From Pseudanabaena sp. lw0831 (lineage in GTDB: Bacteria; Cyanobacteriota; Cyanobacteriia; Pseudanabaenales; Pseudanabaenaceae), in NCBI RefSeq assembly GCF_016584665.1, contig NZ_BBJB01000051.1:1-64000 (forward strand): a stretch of 64,000 nucleotides of DNA, written 5' to 3'. The notes under the pieces were generated by a model that was given only the letters and a program-made list of their open reading frames with translations, did not search any database and had not been told where the DNA came from. Numbering within the stretch: position 1 is the stretch's first letter; each line of letters opens with the position of its first letter. Made by a program: the position numbers and the translations under genes. Below, piece after piece: positions 43,343 through 52,486 of this stretch.

Positions 43343-43489
43343 GTCTCAAGCCTTATTACATCAAAACTAAACAATTTCTAGGATATCTAGTATTTTATGC
43401 CTAGAGAATTATAGTAACGTTAAAGTTGACTAGCTGAGTCTATCAAAGATTACAATAACAAATAAAATCATTGTAAAAACATCAAATTT

Positions 43490-43774
43490 ATGACAAAAGC
43501 AATTTGGAATGGTGCTGTCCTTGCGGAAAGCGATCGCTGTGAAGTCGTGGATGGCAACCAGTATTTTCCTGCCGATGCTTTGAATATGGAATATTTCAAG
43601 CCTAGCAATACGCATACAACTTGCGGCTGGAAAGGGGAAGCGAGCTATTACAATGTCGAAGTTAATGGCGAAACGAACAAAGATGCAGCTTGGTACTATC
43701 CTGAGCCAAAGGATGCGGCAAAACAGATTAAAGGTCATATTGCATTTTGGCGTGGTGTAAAAGTTCAACCATAG
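43490..43774 (+). CDS. DUF427 family protein
   Basis: A 94-residue protein covering the whole DUF427 fold: AIWNGAVLAESDRCEVVDGN, YFPADALNMEYF and the conserved CGWKGEASYYNV and GHIAFWRGVKV lines. Small beta barrel of unknown function, cytoplasmic. Single gene with a hairpin terminator after it. Confidence 0.92.
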   Translation: MTKAIWNGAVLAESDRCEVVDGNQYFPADALNMEYFKPSNTHTTCGWKGEASYYNVEVNGETNKDAAWYYPEPKDAAKQIKGHIAFWRGVKVQP

Positions 43775-43783
43775 TCCAACCAT

Positions 43784-43818
43784 AAATAAAAAGCCGCGCA
43801 AAGCGCGGCTTTTTATTT
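43784..43818. terminator. Hairpin terminator, 16-bp perfect arms, loop AAA
   Basis: AAATAAAAAGCCGCGC pairs with 43803-43818; apex GCAAAGC. A second GC-rich inverted repeat (ACCCCG...CGGGGT, about 43884-43907) follows before the PilB-like stop. Confidence 0.85.
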
Positions 43819-43915
43819 CAAACTAAGAGGGTAAATACCCCACCGCTCTGCGGTGTGAGTAAATTCTAGTAAAAAAGAATTTGATACCCCGTCCGCTTGC
43901 GGCGGGGTTATTCAT

Positions 43916-45610
43916 TTATGAGTTTATTGCCTTGATATGGGCTTGGCGGAAAATGGGAGAATTGACTCGGTATATAGCGCTACGGGGTAAGACCCGCAAA
44001 ATTTCTTCGGTTGTGGTTATGCCAGCGTTGAGTTTATCGATCGCAGCTAGTCGAAATGAATTGAAGTCAATCTCATTAAGATAACGATTCATTTGGGTGA
44101 TCGTGCCTTCATAAATCATTTGGCGAAAAGCATCATCAATATCGATCAATTCGACCACAGCTTCGCGTCCAATATAACCTGTAAAAAAGCATTTTTCACA
44201 ACCTTTACCTTTACGCCAACGACTGGGATCGATATCTTCGCGATCAAGTCTGAGAGATTGCAGCTCTGACAAAGTGGGATGATGGGGTGCTGAGCAATGA
44301 GGGCAGTTTTTACGAATTAGACGCTGAGCGACCACACCCAATAAAGCATCGCTAATTAATCCCGGATCTGGTCCTAGATCTTTGAGTCTGGGGATCGCAC
44401 TAGCAGCATCGTTGGTGTGCATTGTCGATAGGACTAAATGTCCTGTTAAAGCAGCTCTCACCACGGTTTCAGCGGTTTCAGGATCGCGGACTTCGCCCAC
44501 CATCACAATATCAGGGTCTTGACGTAAAATTGCACGTAATCCAGCAGCAAAAGTCATGCCTGCGGGTTCACAGACTTGGGTTTGGGTGATATTTGGCAAG
44601 ATATATTCGACAGGATCTTCAACGGTGATCACGTTGACATGTTCTTGGGCGATCGCCTGCAAACTTGTATAAAGGGTACTAGTTTTGCCTGAACCCGTTG
44701 GGCCAGTCATGATGATCAGTCCTTGGGGCTGTCGTAACCAACTGTCGTAAATTTTCAGAGTGCGATCGCTAAATCCTAAATTTTCTAAATGATTCGAGAA
44801 AGGATTGTCGCGAGGCAAAAGCCTAATTACTGCTTTTTCACCGCAGACACAGGGCAATGTGCTCACTCGCATATCGAGATTAAGATGCAGACTCTCATCG
44901 CTGGTATATTCTTTGCCAATGCGACCATCTTGAGGACGACGACTATCGGCGATATCCATGTCGGACATCACTTTCAGGGCGACAATAATTTTGCGGCTAA
45001 TTTCGAGGGGCAAGGTTTTGATATCGCGCAAAATGCCATCAATACGAAAGCGGACTCGTAAACCAGTGGGAGTTGGCTCTAGATGAATGTCACTTGCCCG
45101 ATGTTGCAAAGCGATCGACATTAAGGCATTAATCCGACGGGTTTGATCGACAGCTTGAGACAAATAAAGATCCGTAGCTTCGACAATATCAACTTGCTCA
45201 GTTTCCCCCGTAAGCGGATTGATCGACTGCGCCGAATGGATCTCGTTAGGATTAGGAATATTTTGGCGGCGAAACCATGTGCGATAACTAGTCGTTGTAA
45301 TCTTGATCGTTTTGATATCAGTCAAGGTGCGATCGCTGATCAACTTAATGTGTTCATCAGTTAAAGGCTTGGGACTACCAATATAAAAACAGTTGCGCCA
45401 TAGCAATAGCGGAATTACTGGCGGCAAGATGCTGCGATCTTCAAATTCTCGAAAAAACCGGTGCGTGAGATCTTGGTCAAGCCAAGATAAATGAACATTG
45501 CCTTCAATATCTACTAAAAACCGCAATGCTTCTTCGCAGGTCGCGATGTTGCCATGGCGCAGTCTTTTCCAGACTGATTCCCCTACTGAATGCCCCGATG
45601 TTTCATTCAT
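43916..45610 (-). CDS. GspE/PilB-type secretion or type IV pilus ATPase
   Basis: A 564-residue ATPase. An N-terminal domain is followed by the conserved RASDIHLEPTPTGLRVRFRIDG line, Walker A GPTGSGKTST at about 303-312, Asp box TVEDPVEYILP, Walker B DPDIVMVGEVRD and the His box TGHLVLSTMHTND. Two CxxC pairs (CPHC, CEKC) form the C-terminal zinc site of GspE/PilB. It would power pilus extension or pseudopilus assembly. No pilC or pilT is adjacent, so it may be a second pilB-like copy. Confidence 0.92.
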   Translation of the reverse strand: MNETSGHSVGESVWKRLRHGNIATCEEALRFLVDIEGNVHLSWLDQDLTHRFFREFEDRSILPPVIPLLLWRNCFYIGSPKPLTDEHIKLISDRTLTDIKTIKITTTSYRTWFRRQNIPNPNEIHSAQSINPLTGETEQVDIVEATDLYLSQAVDQTRRINALMSIALQHRASDIHLEPTPTGLRVRFRIDGILRDIKTLPLEISRKIIVALKVMSDMDIADSRRPQDGRIGKEYTSDESLHLNLDMRVSTLPCVCGEKAVIRLLPRDNPFSNHLENLGFSDRTLKIYDSWLRQPQGLIIMTGPTGSGKTSTLYTSLQAIAQEHVNVITVEDPVEYILPNITQTQVCEPAGMTFAAGLRAILRQDPDIVMVGEVRDPETAETVVRAALTGHLVLSTMHTNDAASAIPRLKDLGPDPGLISDALLGVVAQRLIRKNCPHCSAPHHPTLSELQSLRLDREDIDPSRWRKGKGCEKCFFTGYIGREAVVELIDIDDAFRQMIYEGTITQMNRYLNEIDFNSFRLAAIDKLNAGITTTEEILRVLPRSAIYRVNSPIFRQAHIKAINS

Positions 45611-45660
45611 GTTTTGTAAGCCCTACGTCAGAACTTGCACATAATCTTTCGTTAAATGAT

Positions 45661-45697
45661 TAGAGGTAATACATATCACAGAGACGTATTACCTCTA
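45661..45697. terminator. Hairpin in the gap upstream of the PilB-like gene
   Basis: TAGAGGTAATAC pairs with GTATTACCTCTA, loop of 13. It lies between the PilB-like start and the end of the PCP_red gene on the same strand. Nothing else is seen in this 214-bp gap. Confidence 0.55.
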
Positions 45698-45824
45698 TTT
45701 CCATTATGAAACCAATTAGTCAATGACGGTGAAAACCAAAAGATTGGTTTTGTTGAAAGCCATCCTACATAGAGCTTTCCAACAAAAAAGTTTCTATAAT
45801 GAGAATTACTGGAGGTACATTCTC

Positions 45825-46013
45825 TCAATTCATTTGATCATATTTTTTATTGAACATCTTTTTTGCTTGGTCATAAACATCAACAGTGATTGGTGAGAAA
45901 TTATTGTCTTGAGCATATTTCTCGATTTTTTTACGGGCAAAAGGACGAACAAAGAAAGGAATATCTTTAAGCTTAGCTTCGGCTTCGGAAGTCCATACAA
46001 TCTTTTCACTCAT
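45825..46013 (-). CDS. PCP_red domain small protein
   Basis: A 62-residue protein matching the C-terminal domain of light-independent protochlorophyllide reductase subunit B: VWTSEAEAKLKDIPFFVRPFARKK in two parts, then a helix ending in AKKMFNKK. Stand-alone copies are common in cyanobacteria and have no proven role. It lacks the catalytic part of ChlB, so it is not an enzyme by itself. Confidence 0.85.
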   Translation of the reverse strand: MSEKIVWTSEAEAKLKDIPFFVRPFARKKIEKYAQDNNFSPITVDVYDQAKKMFNKKYDQMN

Positions 46014-46092
46014 TGCTTTTTAGGTTTTATTTGTATTTCTTGTTTTGCTTATTGCTTTACAAATTTTAGCCTAGCGACCGCCACTCGTACAG

Positions 46093-46632
46093 CTACTGCC
46101 AAGTTGTTAAAAGCTCTAAAGCTTCATCACACCAATCGATCCAGCCTTGCTCAAAGTTGATCCCTCGGCGGAGTGTTAAATAGGCAAAACGAGACTCTTT
46201 GGGGCAATCTTGAGGTGAACTAAAAAAGTTGCGCTCGATCGCTAGATAAGTTTCTAGTTGCTGCTGATGCAGTTGGCGATGGTGGTTGATCTTTTGGGCG
46301 ATCGCATCTTCGGGAATCAGATAACCAGCATAGATTTTAAGTAAAAACTCATCTTTTACGGTTGCAACTTCGCTAGATTGCAGCAACCATGTTTTCAGGT
46401 GCGCTAGCCCCGTATCAGAAACAGAGAATATTTTTTTGTCTGGTCTGCCATCTTGCGAGATCGCTTCAGCAATGATCGAGTTTTGCTGCTCTAGTTTGGT
46501 TAACTCACGATAAATCTGCTGGTGTGTGGCTTGCCAGAAAAAACCTACCGTGCCATCAAACTGTTTGGCGAGATCATAACCACTTTTCGGCTCGCAAATC
46601 AATGAAACCAAGATAGCGTAAGCAAGGGACAT
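46093..46632 (-). CDS. PadR-family transcriptional repressor
   Basis: A 179-residue PadR of the long (Vir) type: winged helix LAYAILVSLICEPKSGYDLAKQF, then ATHQQIYRELTKLEQQNSI, and a C-terminal helical dimerisation domain (Vir_act_alpha_C). It is divergent from the dehydratase-like gene, and the shared promoter has a large palindrome, so it should repress both directions until a ligand binds. Confidence 0.92.
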   Translation of the reverse strand: MSLAYAILVSLICEPKSGYDLAKQFDGTVGFFWQATHQQIYRELTKLEQQNSIIAEAISQDGRPDKKIFSVSDTGLAHLKTWLLQSSEVATVKDEFLLKIYAGYLIPEDAIAQKINHHRQLHQQQLETYLAIERNFFSSPQDCPKESRFAYLTLRRGINFEQGWIDWCDEALELLTTWQ

Positions 46633-46659
46633 ATTTTTGAAAATTAACTAGACTTGAGG

Positions 46660-46733
46660 TTGACATATGCACTTAGTTGAGTATATATTATCTCCTATAT
46701 TCAATTAAGTGCATATTATCTTAGTTGAATATA
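46660..46733 (+). promoter_or_regulatory. Promoter with overlapping PadR operator
   Basis: TTGACA (46660-46665) and TATATT (46684-46689) form a sigma-70-like promoter with 18-bp spacing. A palindrome overlies it: ATATGCACTTAGTTGAGTAT (46665-46684) against ATATTCAATTAAGTGCATAT (46697-46716). A third half-site CTTAGTTGAATATA lies at 46720-46733. Confidence 0.65.
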
Positions 46734-46768
46734 GGAAACCAAACTAGCTATCGATAGGAGACGAAATC

Positions 46769-47788
46769 ATGGACGCTTCTCAACAAGAGTTTCAAGTTGT
46801 TTTTGGGACAGGGACTTTAGGTAAGGCGATCGCCCAGCAACTTGTCGCACAAGGAAAGCAAGTACGGATGGTAAGTCGTAGTAATCGAGAGGATTTGCCT
46901 CAAGGTGTGGAATTGGTGCGCGGTGATGCTGCCGATCCACGCTTCACCCAGAAAGTTTGCCAAGGTGCAGAAGTGATTTATCACTGTGCGGGACCAAAGT
47001 ACAATTTCAAAGCTTGGGTAAAAGAGTTTCCTCCCTTGCAACAAGGTATTCTCGCAGGCGCGATCTCTAGTGGCGCAAAGCTGATTTACGGCGATAGTCT
47101 CTATGGCTATGGCAAGGTCAAGGAACCAATGCGCGAAGATATGCCCTATGCCGCAACGACAAATAAGGGTAAGATCCGCGCTCAACTTGCGGAAACCTTG
47201 ATGACTGCTCATCGCGCAGGAAAAGCACAGGTAGCGATCGCTAGATCCTCTGATTTCTATGGTGAAGGCGTTCTCAATTCTGTATTTGGCGATCGTGTGT
47301 TTATTCCTGCTTTGCAAGGCAAGCCTGCTGAAGCGATCGGTAACTTAGATCTGCCACACACCTATACTTACATCGTTGACTTTGCTAGAGCCATGATCAT
47401 TTTGGGCGAGCGAGAGGAAGCGATCGGGCAAGTCTGGCATGTTCCCAACGCGCCGACAATTTCCACAAGAGAGATGCTGAATATTCTTTTTGAAGAATTG
47501 GAACTACCACCAAAAATGAATGGCATGGGCAAATTGATGATGCGAATTGGTGGACTCTTCATTCCTGAGGCTGCCGAATCGGTGGAGATGATGTATCAAT
47601 TTGAGAATCCATTTGTTGTTGACAGTTCTAAGTTTGTTGAAGCTTTTGGTGATATTGCCACACCTCATCGCCAAGCAATTCGTAATACAATTGCTTGGTA
47701 TCGTCAACATCTTCAAGCTCAAGACAGTTTAAAAACGGATTTTAGAATGTATGAACAGCCAAATCTCAGAACTAATTCACAAGCATAA
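46769..47788 (+). CDS. NAD(P)-dependent epimerase/dehydratase-like (extended SDR)
   Basis: A 339-residue Rossmann protein. The nucleotide loop is VVFGTGTLGKAIAQQL near residue 10, VEVIYHCAG-type strand follows, and the YxxxK is replaced by an atypical GKIRAQLAE after a DSLYGYG segment. This is the atypical SDR branch found in stress-linked oxidoreductases. It is the first gene under the PadR operator, so its substrate or product may be the PadR ligand. Its end overlaps the next gene by 38 bp. Confidence 0.85.
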   Translation: MDASQQEFQVVFGTGTLGKAIAQQLVAQGKQVRMVSRSNREDLPQGVELVRGDAADPRFTQKVCQGAEVIYHCAGPKYNFKAWVKEFPPLQQGILAGAISSGAKLIYGDSLYGYGKVKEPMREDMPYAATTNKGKIRAQLAETLMTAHRAGKAQVAIARSSDFYGEGVLNSVFGDRVFIPALQGKPAEAIGNLDLPHTYTYIVDFARAMIILGEREEAIGQVWHVPNAPTISTREMLNILFEELELPPKMNGMGKLMMRIGGLFIPEAAESVEMMYQFENPFVVDSSKFVEAFGDIATPHRQAIRNTIAWYRQHLQAQDSLKTDFRMYEQPNLRTNSQA

Positions 47789-48611
47789 TTTGGGAATGTT
47801 TGCGGATATTATCGAATCAGCAATCAGTCCTGCTATTCATGCCTCCAAAATTGATTCCCAAGAAAGCGTAGTTGGTGCTTCTCGCATTGGTGGATTACCT
47901 GATGTTCCTGCTGATTTTCAGTGGGCTCAGTGGAATGGTCAGCCCTTGTGCTTCTTAGCTCAGATTAACTGTCATGATTTACAAAAGTTCTCTGCTGCTA
48001 AGAATTTGCCTGATTCTGGAATCCTTTATTTTTTCTACGATGCGATCGAACAACCTTGGGGTTTCGATCCAACTGATCGGGGAAGCTCGGCAATTATTTA
48101 CCATCCTTCTACCGAAGATCTTACCCCATCTTTATTGCCAGAAAATGCTGATATTGACAATGACTGGTTGTTCCCATCCTATCCCATCCAATTCCGTGAA
48201 GTCTTATCTCTTCCTAGCTATGATTCTTTAGCATTCGAGCAATTGGCTATTCCTAAAGATAGCGTGGATGATTATGTCAATCTCATTGAAGATGTAAAGG
48301 AATTGATAGCAGCGAATGAACCAATGCATCAAATGTTTGGGCATTCCGCTAACATTCAAGGAGATATGCAATTAGAATGTCAACTTACTTTCCATGGTCT
48401 TTACTGTGGTGATGCGAGTGGATATAACGATGCGATCGCAAAAGATTTGGAGGCTGGTGCTTCTGATTGGTTGTTGCTGCTCCAGTTAGACTCTGACGAC
48501 GATCTGGAGATGATGTGGGGCGATATGGGAATGCTTTATTTCTGGATTCGAGAATCCTCACTCCAATCAAAACGATTTGATGAAGTATGCACTATTCTTC
48601 AATGTTCTTGA
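47751..48611 (+). CDS. DUF1963 (YwqG-like) protein
   Basis: A 286-residue protein with the YwqG fold lines: SRIGGLPDVPADFQWAQWNG, LCFLAQINCHDL, then LPDSGILYFFYD and C-terminal LLLQLDSDDDLEMMWGDMG then LYFWI. It is commonly found in bacteria with immunity or unknown roles. It overlaps the SDR gene by 38 bp in another frame, so the pair is translationally coupled. Confidence 0.88.
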   Translation: MNSQISELIHKHNLGMFADIIESAISPAIHASKIDSQESVVGASRIGGLPDVPADFQWAQWNGQPLCFLAQINCHDLQKFSAAKNLPDSGILYFFYDAIEQPWGFDPTDRGSSAIIYHPSTEDLTPSLLPENADIDNDWLFPSYPIQFREVLSLPSYDSLAFEQLAIPKDSVDDYVNLIEDVKELIAANEPMHQMFGHSANIQGDMQLECQLTFHGLYCGDASGYNDAIAKDLEAGASDWLLLLQLDSDDDLEMMWGDMGMLYFWIRESSLQSKRFDEVCTILQCS

Positions 48612-48646
48612 ACTAAAACTAATTTGATGAACAAAGCGAGTGTCCT

Positions 48647-49105
48647 ATGACTATCATCGATCCCAATCAAGTACCCAATCGCACAGGCAGTAACTATCCC
48701 GATCGCTTCAAACCCGTAGTCGCAGGGCGTGAGAAAAAACGTCTCGGTGAGGCATCAGGGTTAAAGAACTTTGGAGTGAACTTGACCACGCTTCCACCGA
48801 AATCGCGATCGGCGCTCCGTCATTGGCACACCAAACAAGACGAGTTCATCTATGTTCTTTCAGGAGAATTAACCCTGATTACTGATGAAGGAGAAGCGCT
48901 TTTGTCAGCAGGGCAAGCGGCGGGATTCCCTGCGGGTGAGCCAGACGGGCATTGTCTTTATAATCATTCCGATGAAGTTGCGACTTATCTGGAAATTGGC
49001 GATCGCACTCCCAACGATCAAGGACATTATCCCGATGATGATCTTGTAGCGAAAGCAAATGAAGATGGATGGCAATTTACCCATAAAGATGGCACATCTT
49101 ATTGA
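48647..49105 (+). CDS. Cupin-domain protein
   Basis: A 152-residue single cupin. Metal-binding lines are RHWHTKQDEFIYVLSGE (two His, one Glu) and DGHCLYNHSDE (third His). Cupins of this size are often isomerases or sensors; the substrate is unknown. It follows the DUF1963 gene by 35 bp on the same strand and may belong to the same operon. Confidence 0.88.
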   Translation: MTIIDPNQVPNRTGSNYPDRFKPVVAGREKKRLGEASGLKNFGVNLTTLPPKSRSALRHWHTKQDEFIYVLSGELTLITDEGEALLSAGQAAGFPAGEPDGHCLYNHSDEVATYLEIGDRTPNDQGHYPDDDLVAKANEDGWQFTHKDGTSY

Positions 49106-49160
49106 GTATAAGTATTCATTCATATGATTTTGCAATCAAACATCTGTTGAGAATAGTTTA

Positions 49161-49541
49161 ATGAACGTGCTCTATTTTCCATATTTTGTCAATATTGTAA
49201 TTTTAGTTCCCATCGCCATCGGGACTCTATTTAACATCTTTCCAGTTGCTGGTGGTCATTTTGCGGAAAGCGAAGGTTGGAGATCGCTTGTTGGCTCATT
49301 ATGGACTGCTATTTTAATAGGTTCTATATTAGGACTCTTTCACCCAATCGCATTCAGTCCGCTTCTACTAGTCCAAGTTGTCTACAAAGCTCTGTGGCTG
49401 ATGGTTTACATTGCTCCAAGACTAATTTACGGCGATCCGAATCACGAGATTCATTGGGCGATCTCAATTATCTTCGCTTTCATCGTAGTGCTATATCCTT
49501 TGGTCATTCCTTGGAATTACCTCTTTAAGTTATCAGCATAG
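49161..49541 (+). CDS. Four-helix membrane protein
   Basis: A 126-residue protein with four hydrophobic segments (about 5-27, 44-62, 66-86 and 98-118). I recognise no family with certainty. It closes the PadR-side gene run and is followed by a hairpin. Confidence 0.6.
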   Translation: MNVLYFPYFVNIVILVPIAIGTLFNIFPVAGGHFAESEGWRSLVGSLWTAILIGSILGLFHPIAFSPLLLVQVVYKALWLMVYIAPRLIYGDPNHEIHWAISIIFAFIVVLYPLVIPWNYLFKLSA

Positions 49542-49588
49542 AAGCATTTTTAAGTATTTTGAAATTGTTTCTCGTCCTAAAAACAGTA

Positions 49589-49625
49589 GTTAGTATGTGC
49601 GACGCTTCGCGCCGCACATACTAAC
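49589..49625. terminator. Hairpin terminator, 17-bp arms, loop TTC
   Basis: GTTAGTATGTGCGACGC pairs with 49609-49625 (one mismatch); apex GCTTCGC. Confidence 0.85.
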
Positions 49626-49664
49626 CCTAAAAACAAACTATTTAGCAATTATATTGAGGGAATT

Positions 49665-51089
49665 ATGACTGTAACTATTGCAAAATCAGCATCTTGGGCA
49701 AAGGTGATCGCTAAACCAGCGACAGAGTTTCCCCTTACCCAAATCTCGACTATTTCAGGGACGATTCCCGAAAACCTCAAAGGCTCTCTTTATCGCAATG
49801 GTCCTGGAAGATTGGAGCGTGGAGGTATCCAAGTTGGACATTGGTTTGATGGCGATGGCGCAATTCTTGCTGTGCATTTTGCTGAAGGACAGGCTCGTGC
49901 TACTTATCGATATGTCCAAACCAAAGGATATTTGGAAGAAGAACGTGCCGATAAATTGATTTACGGAAATTATGGTATGACCGCCACAGGTTCATGGTGG
50001 CAACGTTTCGGTAAGGCTTCTAAGAATGTGGCAAATACTTCTGTAATTGCTCTCTCTGACAAGCTGCTTACTTTGTGGGAGGGAGGATTGCCTCATGCTT
50101 TAGATTTGGAAACTCTGGAAACTTACGGTTTAGAGAATCTCGAAGGTTTAGAGAACCATTTGCCCTATTCCGCTCACCCTAAGCGAGATCCAAAGACTGG
50201 CGAGATTTTCAATTTTGGAGTTTCCTATGGCAAGAATGCGACTTTAAATATTTATCGTAGCGATCGCAATGGCAAGCTGATCAAAAAGAGTCAGACAAAT
50301 CTTCAAGGATTATCGATGGTGCATGACTTTGTAATGGCAGGTGATTATCTGATTTTCTGTGTGCCACCACTACGGATGAATGTATTTCCTGTATTGCTAA
50401 ATCTCCAAAGCTATAGTGAATCCTTGCAATGGAAGCCCCAAGAAGGAACGGAGATTTTAGTGTTTAATCGCCACAATCTTGAATTGGTCAGTCGCAGCAA
50501 AGCCGAACCTTGGTTTCAGTGGCATTTTGGCAATGGCTACAGCGATCGCGATGGCAATCTTGTCTTTGATTTAGTGTGCTATCCAGACTTTGCGACCAAT
50601 CAATATCTCAAAGAAGTTGCTTCGGGTAAAACGAAAACCGTTGCCAAGGGAACTCTCTGGCAAATGCGCCTCAACCCAACCACAGGCGAATTTCTGGAGT
50701 CTTCGCAATTATGCGATCGCGGTTGTGATTTTCCTAGTGTCGCGCCTTCACAAGTTGGGCAAAACTCTCGCTATACTTATCTCTCTGTGCATCGCCCCAA
50801 TGCAGTCATTAATCAAGAAATATTTGGTGCGATCGCACGTTATGACTACCAAACTCATACTCTCACCGAAGCCAATCTCGGTACAAATCGCTATCCGATG
50901 GAGCCAATTTTCGCGCCTGATCTATCCAATCCTGATACTGGTTGGGTGATCACCGTTGTGTTTGATGGCGATCGCGAATGTTCAGAAGTATGGGTATTTG
51001 ATAGCGATCGTATAGATGGCGAACCAGTTTGTCGTTTATCTCTACCCAGTATTGTACCGATGGGTTTTCATGGGACTTGGCGATCGTAA
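49665..51089 (+). CDS. Carotenoid cleavage oxygenase (RPE65/ACO family)
   Basis: A 474-residue seven-bladed propeller oxygenase. Iron ligands H171, H220, H287 and H469 align with the four ligands of Synechocystis apocarotenal oxygenase, and GSLYRNGPGRLERGG and HWFDGDGAI are the usual N-terminal lines. It should cleave a (apo)carotenoid double bond, giving retinal or another apocarotenal. Whether its substrate is a C40 carotenoid or an apocarotenal is not shown by sequence. Confidence 0.93.
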   Translation: MTVTIAKSASWAKVIAKPATEFPLTQISTISGTIPENLKGSLYRNGPGRLERGGIQVGHWFDGDGAILAVHFAEGQARATYRYVQTKGYLEEERADKLIYGNYGMTATGSWWQRFGKASKNVANTSVIALSDKLLTLWEGGLPHALDLETLETYGLENLEGLENHLPYSAHPKRDPKTGEIFNFGVSYGKNATLNIYRSDRNGKLIKKSQTNLQGLSMVHDFVMAGDYLIFCVPPLRMNVFPVLLNLQSYSESLQWKPQEGTEILVFNRHNLELVSRSKAEPWFQWHFGNGYSDRDGNLVFDLVCYPDFATNQYLKEVASGKTKTVAKGTLWQMRLNPTTGEFLESSQLCDRGCDFPSVAPSQVGQNSRYTYLSVHRPNAVINQEIFGAIARYDYQTHTLTEANLGTNRYPMEPIFAPDLSNPDTGWVITVVFDGDRECSEVWVFDSDRIDGEPVCRLSLPSIVPMGFHGTWRS

Positions 51090-51101
51090 TCATTTTTACA
51101 G

Positions 51102-51123
51102 ACAAGGGGCTTAAGCCCCTTGT
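51102..51123. terminator. Perfect 22-bp palindrome ACAAGGGGCTTAAGCCCCTT(GT)
   Basis: Lies between the convergent carotenoid-oxygenase gene and the toxin pseudogene; it contains the toxin's TAA. Confidence 0.75.
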
Positions 51124-51484
51124 TCGGAGTTTCTTATGGAAGATAAAATATTGAATATTTCATTTGAGCCAATGTCATCTCGATCCGACTTGGAATAGAT
51201 CGTCAACAAAAGCACGCTGATTGGTGACTCAACTTGATAAATCAAGCGATAACCAGCACTTTTGCCTTTTTGAATATTGCTATTTTTAACCCTGACTTTG
51301 ATAACAATGTAGTCTTCTCCTAAACCAGCAATGCGATCGCCAACAAAATTCCCAGTTTCAATTTGCTCAAGTACGATCTTGATATCTTTGCGGATACTAC
51401 GATATATCTCTTGGATAAAGAGTAAAGACTATTCTCAAATTCATCAGCAAATCTAATAAAGATCTGATTATTTTCATTCGGCAT
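51111..51484 (-). pseudogene. RelE/ParE-type toxin gene with a frameshift
   Basis: From ATG 51484 the frame reads QIFIRFADEFENSLYSLSKR, then shifts near 51401-51406 where an ATAT run appears expanded. Deleting one AT restores KRYRSIRKDIKIVLEQIETG and a normal toxin C-terminus (NSNIQKGKSAGYRLIYQV, IYSKSDRDDIGSNEIF). The start overlaps the antitoxin stop by 11 bp. As read, the toxin is truncated after about 45 residues, so the pair is probably inactive unless the shift is a sequencing artefact. Confidence 0.8.
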
Positions 51485-51728
51485 CGATTCTATTCCACAG
51501 TTCAGAAATTGGTCTAGTCTGTCCTGCTTTAGCTTGTTGAAAAGCCCTTTTTAAACTGGCTTTAATCTCTTCAATAGAAGTGTTATCAGGATCATCGGCT
51601 AATTCTTGTATTGGTTCAGGAAATAGCACAATGACACGAACACGAATAGAAACATCAACATTGATCGGCTGATCTAGCAATAAATGCCCTTGTCGATCAA
51701 TAGTACCTGCGACTTCTACTGCTCTCAT
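51474..51728 (-). CDS. Antitoxin of a RelE/ParE-type pair
   Basis: An 84-residue protein with an N-terminal beta hairpin (VEVAGTIDRQGHLLLDQPI) and a helical, Gln/Lys-rich C-terminus (IEEIKASLKRAFQQAKAGQT). Cyanobacterial antitoxins of this shape usually precede ParE/RelE toxins, as here. It remains intact although its toxin frame is broken. Confidence 0.75.
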   Translation of the reverse strand: MRAVEVAGTIDRQGHLLLDQPINVDVSIRVRVIVLFPEPIQELADDPDNTSIEEIKASLKRAFQQAKAGQTRPISELWNRIDAE

Positions 51729-51920
51729 TTAGATTCCCTCATTTTAATGAAAATATAACACAAAGCTTTTAAACCTAATCCTAAGACATTATATTAAACA
51801 AGGTGTTTAAGCCTTTTACCCGTCCTAATATTAAAGGCGATCGCTATAATTGGTATAAAATCATTTCTGTTAGATTTACTTGTTATTTGAAAATCTAACA
51901 AATTTTTTTTATATTAAGCG

Positions 51921-52340
51921 ATGCCACCAAGGTTACAAGTCAAAACTGATGATTGCTCTCCCCTAGGGCTATATGTTCTTCAATATTTAGAAGAGCAAGA
52001 CATTAGTATGAATCACCTTGCCGAATTAACAGGCGTACCACAACCAAGACTCAGAGGAGCTTGCTTTAAAGGAACATGTCCAACTCCTGAGACTCTTAGG
52101 AAGTTGGCAAAAATAATGGGTAAGCATCATTTAGAGCTGTACACCTTGGCATATCAGGGCAGGATCGAGCAGGCTCCTGAAGATGTCGATGACAACTTGC
52201 TAGATATTTTAATCAGGCAAATGTTGGAAACATCACGCGAGTTCAATCTTGCCATGCCCAAAGTTCAGCCTTCCAAAGCAAAAATCCGTAAAGCATTAAT
52301 AGAGCTAGGTTTTAGAGAAAAACGCGAAGAGATTCTCTAA
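51921..52340 (+). CDS. XRE-family DNA-binding protein
   Basis: A 139-residue protein with a Cro/C1 helix-turn-helix at about residues 15-72 (LGLYVLQYLEEQDISMNHLA, then GVPQPRLRGACFKGTCPTP). The C-terminal half is helical and basic. It probably regulates transcription; target unknown. Its orientation is opposite to the toxin-antitoxin pair, with 192 bp between. Confidence 0.8.
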   Translation: MPPRLQVKTDDCSPLGLYVLQYLEEQDISMNHLAELTGVPQPRLRGACFKGTCPTPETLRKLAKIMGKHHLELYTLAYQGRIEQAPEDVDDNLLDILIRQMLETSREFNLAMPKVQPSKAKIRKALIELGFREKREEIL

Positions 52341-52351
52341 GAACCATAGTC

Positions 52352-52410
52352 CCAAAAAGCATAAAATCATAGGTGAAGCGAAATTTCATCTATGATTTTA
52401 TGCTTTTTGG
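52352..52410. terminator. Hairpin terminator, 21-bp perfect arms
   Basis: CCAAAAAGCATAAAATCATAG pairs with 52390-52410; a smaller GTGAA...TTCAT pairing fills part of the 17-base loop. Confidence 0.82.
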
Positions 52411-52486
52411 TGAGAAAAATAATACGTAAGCAAAAGTTTTTTTGCATATAGAATATGCTGATATTAAAGCTCAAACAGCAATCTAA

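Noticed and set aside
51111-51484. Programmed ribosomal frameshift in the toxin gene
   Set aside because: No canonical slippery heptamer is seen at the shift; an AT-repeat expansion explains it more simply.
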